The notes beneath the pieces are model-generated. The model worked only from the letters and a program-made list of their open reading frames with translations, ran no database searches and was not told where the DNA came from. Positions 59,039-64,000 of a DNA stretch of 64,000 nt are shown piece after piece (within the stretch, counting starts at the first letter, position 1; each line of letters opens with the position of its first letter). The stretch comes from Laccaria trichodermophora (lineage: Eukaryota; Basidiomycota; Agaricomycetes; Agaricales; Hydnangiaceae). A program made the position numbers and the translations under genes. The stretch spans positions 248,001-312,000 of the forward strand of contig JACTVC010000038.1 of the NCBI GenBank assembly GCA_018417955.1, in the 5' to 3' direction.

Positions 59039-61108
59039 CTAGCCCTCCACCATGTCTTCGGGTCCTTGTACCGGCCCAGCTTCACCCTGTTCCTTATCCT
59101 TTCGGATAGCCTGCACCACATCGTCGACACGGAGGAGCATGCGGGCAGCCTGCGAAGAAAACAGTTCAAAAGAGAATCTAACACGTCAAATGGGTTTAAA
59201 GGGGGCCAACATACCTCGATGGCAGTTTTCAAGGTTTGGATCTAAAAATAATTTAACATCTCGTAATGAATGCAACGGTAACGCGAGAACATACCTTGAC
59301 ACTGGCAGATTCGTACAACCCATACGTCTTCATGTCCACGCATTTTCCAGTGTTACCATCAATACCCCAGGAGCTCTCTCCGTTTGCGTGTTTCGCCCTC
59401 AACTCGGTCAATGCCCTGATCGCGTTTCCTCCGCTGTTCTGAACCAGAGTCCTGGGAATCACTTCCATGGCATCGGCCACAGCCCGGAAGGGCCACCCCT
59501 CAACGCCAACCACACTTCGTGCCTTGGCATGTAGCCCCACGGAGATAGCCATTTCCGTTGCACCCCCGCCAGGAGCGAGAATGGGGTTGAAGACGACGTT
59601 GCGCGCGACGGACATAGCGTCTGCAAGATTCCTATCGATCTCGTTCAGGATGTCCTTTGATGGACCACGAAGGAGGATGGTGCATGCTTTAGGAGTTTTG
59701 CATTCAGTGAGGAATGTGAAGTATCTATGGAGAGATAAGTAGGAAGAAAGATGGGAGAATAGGAGTAGTAGAGCTCACTCGTCTCCAATTTTTTCAATAT
59801 TGAAGAGTCCACAGTCAGTGCCCAAATCCGCTTCCCGAATATCTTCGATGCGGTTGACGATGGTGGCCCCAACGGCGAGAGCAATACGATTGTTGTCTGA
59901 TTTTCGTACTCTGCGGATGGCAGATACGTTGTGCTTTTCAAAGATGTGTTGCGCAATATCTGTCCTATGTCAGAGAGAAATATACCTAGACTTAGCCAAA
60001 ACCTACCAGAAATGCCCTTCTCTGTGATGATGAGATCTGGCTTTAACTCCATCAACCTGTTACATTGCGCCTTAACCTGCTCTTCCTCGATATCCTGTGC
60101 CCGAGCCCAATCACCCTCCTTTGAGAACTCCATATTCGTTTGACTCTCGCCCTTCTTATACTCCAACGGGCAATCCAGAAGAATAATACGTGGGTTCTTG
60201 ATCCTCCTCCGCATGTTGGGGTGCGTGATATCTTTGTTCAACATAACACCGTTCAAAACGCAACTTTGCTCGATCTCGCCCCCAGGCACTTTTTCAACAC
60301 GGGCATAGCGTTTGATGTCCACCGTCTTCATCCCGTTTTCGTCTTGCGCAACCGTCCGCACGGCCTGCAGTGCCAAATGACACATGAGATCTGACCAGCG
60401 CTGGACGAATTTGGTGCCGATCGACGTTTTGATAAGAGCTAGCATTTCCTCATCGTTGTTCACATCGATAGGGATGGATATCCGCTTAACGATTTCTAGG
60501 GCTTCCTTGAGAGCTTTGTTGTACGCAGAAATGATGACGACAGGGTGAATGTCGCGTTCTAGTTGTGATAATGATTGGGCAAGAATCTCTCCAGCTGTAA
60601 TTATGTTAACCCAACGGCAATATCAAACAAGAATTTTGCGCACCAAGAATAATGACACTGGTAGTTCCATCACCACACTCCTCATCCTGCGTTCGGCTCA
60701 ACTCAATCATATTCTTCGCTGCAGGGTGAGCCACGTCTATTTCACGCAAGATCGCGTTTCCGTCGTTCGTTAGCCTTTGATACACATGACATTAGCCCTC
60801 TTTTCCTTTCGATGTCAAAATCCCAACGCACAGAATACCCCCCATCGGATCGAGAATCATCTTCAACATTGCCTTTGGACCCAGACACGTCCGGATGACA
60901 TCTGCGACTGTCTAATAACCATGAGGCCCATAACCCTCGTTTAAAATGATAATCGTCCACCTTTGCAGCCGTGATGTTCGAAATCTGAGCTTTCCGCCCC
61001 GACTGCCGTTCAGGCGCAGTGTCTGGTCGAAGAAATCATGTTCAACTCTTCGAGAATGCATAAAGAAGAGGTTTACACACTCATAACAAATATTGGAGCT
61101 TGAGACAT
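59039..61108 (-). CDS. CCT3: chaperonin CCT (TCP-1) gamma subunit
   Basis: Subunit of the cytosolic group II chaperonin that folds actin and tubulin with ATP. Exons 61108-61081, 61022-60961, 60911-60832, 60774-60644, 60594-60007, 59959-59779, 59724-59295, 59241-59215 and 59149-59039 give 545 residues. Signatures are [36 protein letters not shown], the ATP motif [69 protein letters not shown] and [13 protein letters not shown]. Gamma rather than another subunit is indicated by [15 protein letters not shown] and [10 protein letters not shown] decayed partial copy lies beyond ERG25. It faces a DUF6534-type gene across about 700 bases. Confidence 0.96.
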
Positions 61109-61815
61109 CGTGAATTTCGTGGATTTAACGAACGAATGTGCTTTTTTGTCGTTGCAAGTCGAGGAGTTGTGCAGAAATTACAACGCGTCTTTGGATTATG
61201 TAATTTGTGATGTGGTAGATCTGAACCGCCTCCGAGTCTCGACGCTGTATCGTCTTCCCCGACATTCCCCAGCCCTTGATTCGGATTCAGGGGATGCAGC
61301 GCTGATACTCGGATTTTGAAGTTGTCGCCAACAACACAAAGGTAGTCGTAATGATGAACAGCTAAACGGTTGTATTTCCTCAGGGAAGACAGTGAAAGTG
61401 GAAACCCCGCCTCCTACATCTCAATTTGCAACGGAGGCTGCGCAGGCGCGTTCTCACTCAGCTTCATAGTTCAGAGCGGAAGCACAAAAATCATATGTAT
61501 CGGCGCGTACATGATGGAAATGAAACGACACCTAACCGGGTACACCGACACAACTCCTTCCCTTTGCCTTTTCGAGTGATGGAGATCGCCATGAACTTTG
61601 CCAATCTGAAGCTCGCCACATGGTTCATTTTTCGACCGTGGCAATCTTATCTTCAGAAAGGACAAGCTCCCTGGTGTTTCCGAAGGTCACGGCGGTGTCG
61701 AAAACAGACATGAGGCGTCTATCACCGGTACATAAGTCAAAGCCGAGATGTCCATAACGGCGGCCCCGCTCTCCTGACCTTTGCTCCCTACACTCTCTCT
61801 TGCCTTTAATCAATA
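61109..61815. promoter_or_regulatory. divergent region between CCT3 and the DUF6534-type gene
   Basis: Both genes start outward from this stretch. Open frames at 61370-61579 and 61426-61713 lack domains and splice partners. No clear TATA or heat-shock element was found. Confidence 0.4.
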
Positions 61816-63893
61816 ATGGCGGCAGTGGATGTCCCAAGAACCTTTGGCGCGCTATTGATTGGCGGCCTTTTTGCCTCAATGTTAGCTTCTTCTCCCTTCT
61901 TTTGATGGACTATCGTTCTATCAATGACCCGATTTCCTTTCCTTACCCTATTTCACAGCATGGCCGGGACTGTCGCGGTGCAAGTCATCGTATACTTCAA
62001 ATTGTACCCCAAGGACTCCTACAAATTAAAACTCCTGGTAGGTGCAAAAATACGATGTCATTACACGCTGCCTTACTGATATCTCTGCGCAGGTTCTGTG
62101 GGTTTGGTAGGTACCATACAGTTGGATACCATTTCCCGTCTGACTTACCCTTCAGGTTTCTGGACACATGTCACACCGTTTGCATTTGGACTTCGTTGTG
62201 GAACTATCTCATCGACCATTTTGGCGACACGGGGAGGATCCACTACATTCCTACGTGAGTTTTCCCCCATTTTTGTGTCATTGTCATTCAATTCTTAATA
62301 TAGGACTCTCGCGGTTCGTAAATTCGCTGCTTCGTTATCGTCCTAGGACTTGACTGTTCGCGTCAATAGCTCACTATTGTCTTCACGGTATGTGTAATTT
62401 CTGGAGCTCAGATTGACGCTGATCGAAATTTAGGCAACCTTGACTATCTTTGTGCATCTGTGCGTCCATTCTACGAGTCTGACATCCGTTCACTCTTCCC
62501 ATATGTTATTATTGTTTCAGCTTCTTTGCGCACAGAATCTTCATGCGTCAGTCTCATACGTTTCAATATCGCACAACTACTGACTTCGGACCGCTACAGT
62601 CAGTAAACGCAACTGGGCCCTGACCATTCCCGTTGTACGCAATCGTTTCGTTATCCTCATTCATCACGCCCGTACTTATAAATAACTCTCCGCTCAGGTG
62701 ATACTCGCCTTTCTTCGGCTCAGTAAGAATCAATCTCTTTATGGTATAGACCCTTGCCTCATTGACTATTTTTGACCCATCCTCCGACGTACAGCCGCTG
62801 CCTCAGGTACAGTCTGTCAGACTCGAGTGTCATTATGACATTCACTGATTGTGTTTTCTTTTTTGTTGGACAGTTACAACATCAGAAATGTAAGTTGCTG
62901 ACCTGCCGACTCGGCTTGTGCTAATCTGGAAGCATGCTCTCAGGATTATCCTTCACAGCTTTCCTCTTTTCAGGGCTCACTTTCGAGTAATTATCTCCAT
63001 TCATTTCTGTTCTTGACCGTGCTTCACATCTTAACTATCAGTGGGTCTTCACTCTCGGTTTGACACTCTCGTCGGTTGTGGATGTCCTCATCACAGGATC
63101 ACTGTTCTTCCTCCTTCAGACTAGTCGGACGTCGGCGCCAGAGTAGGTGCCTATTTTCTTTGCCGTACCTCATTCATTGATTTTCCCTCTGCTGTGCAGT
63201 CTGAACGCAATCATCGACTCTTTGATCCGTTATGCCTTCGAGACTGGCTCGTTAACATGGTGTGTATTTTCTCGAAGATTACCCCCCGATTTCATTAATT
63301 GTATGTCAGCGCGGGAACCGTTATTTCCTTGATTTGCGTAAGTGCATGGCAACATGTGGAGTAACCCATCATCTTGCTTCAACTTAAATACAGTGGCTAG
63401 CTATGCCAAACAATCTGGTTTTTATTGGGTTACACTTTGTAATCGGAAAGCGTATGCACTTTCTTTATGACCAGTTAATCTTTTTCCATTGACCCCTTCG
63501 CAGTATATGCCAACTCTTTATTGGTCACGTAAGGCTCTCGTCTCGTCGCTCGGTGCGTATTTTGACATGCCCAAAAGTTTGAACACACGGCAAGTTCTCC
63601 GACACGCCCGCAGCGCTTCTGGCGGTGGATCTGGTGAACACCGTGTTCCCGTCAAGATTTCGGGTGGTAGACGAGTACGAAGTCCTGATCCTGACGGATT
63701 CTCTGTATGTTTCTTTTTTTCACCATCACCACATCACGCAAAGTTACTCATATGAATGTCGCACTTGTTGTTAAATCGCTAGCTTGCCCATGCTCGTGGA
63801 GATTCGATCAGCAAGGGTTCAAAATCACAAGCGGTAGGGCAAATAGAGTCGGAACCGACTACTACTACTACTGATGCCTCGATCGACGTCTGA
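61816..63893 (+). CDS. DUF6534-type multi-pass membrane protein
   Basis: Basidiomycete membrane protein of unknown role. Twenty exons join in phase to 324 residues: 61816-61877, 61959-62037, 62093-62106, 62156-62254, 62304-62313, 62370-62387, 62434-62459, 62521-62546, 62600-62634, 62698-62722, 62795-62806, 62875-62890, 62945-62987, 63042-63142, 63200-63259, 63310-63337, 63394-63451, 63504-63528, 63578-63704, 63783-63893. Helices include TFGALLIGGLFASIMAGTVA, LDTCHTVCIWTSLWNYLI and FRWVFTLGLTLSSVVDVLIT with the family's FR..W..TLG. Eight exons are under 27 bases. The 3' end is uncertain: either the TGA at 63891, or an intron 63834-63914 leading to LEVSVERSVQLTRDDAYLIP, which stays open to the window edge. 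Confidence 0.82.
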
Positions 63894-64000
63894 TCAATCA
63901 TCTCTGTTTACTAGTTGGAAGTCAGCGTGGAAAGAAGCGTTCAACTCACCCGTGACGACGCATATCTTATCCCGCTCACCGTACCTCCTGCCACTCTCGC

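Noticed and set aside
1..64000. tRNA, rRNA, CRISPR arrays or complete transposons
   Set aside because: No cloverleaf, regular repeat-spacer array, long terminal repeats or transposase motifs were seen; a covariance-model scan would be needed to exclude small RNA genes.

Overview
The window is nuclear DNA of a basidiomycete fungus, most likely a mushroom-forming agaricomycete. Almost every recognisable gene is cut by many short spliceosomal introns of about 45-65 bases with GT(A/G)NGT donors, CTNA(C/T)-type branch points and short CAG/TAG acceptors. Two multi-pass membrane families typical of Agaricomycetes (the DUF6533 and DUF6534 types) are present. No operons, ribosome binding sites, CRISPR arrays or complete transposons were seen. 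I joined exons by hand from conserved protein motifs and checked reading phase across every junction, so most models below are complete frames although none is supported by transcripts.

Left part (1-20.8 kb): a conserved fungal protein of unknown function (minus) and HIS1 (plus) diverge from a shared promoter. A decayed sedolisin protease prodomain follows, then a nearly complete but damaged sedolisin gene. Next come an unrecognised minus-strand gene with a duplicated exon, RNA polymerase III subunit RPC9 (minus) diverging from CCR4-NOT subunit NOT2 (plus), the beta subunit of geranylgeranyltransferase I, and the RNA-binding SAM-domain regulator VTS1.

Middle part (21-41 kb): a short-chain dehydrogenase, NAD-specific glutamate dehydrogenase (GDH2, 20 exons), a 2-oxoglutarate/Fe(II) oxygenase with a 7-base microexon, a second short-chain dehydrogenase, thioredoxin reductase (minus), a GH16 glucanase with a GPI-type tail and a premature stop (minus), an Aurora-type kinase and a Pep12-like syntaxin.

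Right part (41.6-64 kb): a DUF6533-type membrane protein with several tiny exons, a low-complexity single-exon protein, a Cdc7/SepH-type septation kinase of about 1270 residues, two tandem type II membrane proteins that look like luminal glycosyltransferases, a relic of CCT3, sterol C-4 methyl oxidase ERG25, the intact CCT3 gene, and a DUF6534-type membrane protein that reaches the window end.

Most genes are housekeeping and do not form one pathway. Loose themes are cell division and polarity (Aurora kinase, SepH-type kinase, geranylgeranyltransferase for Rho-type GTPases), RNA control (NOT2, VTS1; Vts1 recruits the CCR4-NOT deadenylase in yeast) and the secretory or cell-wall route (syntaxin, GH16, glycosyltransferase pair). 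The more unusual signals are structural: extreme microexons, GC-AG introns, an intron that differs in donor type between two paralogs, and three kinds of local gene duplication followed by decay.
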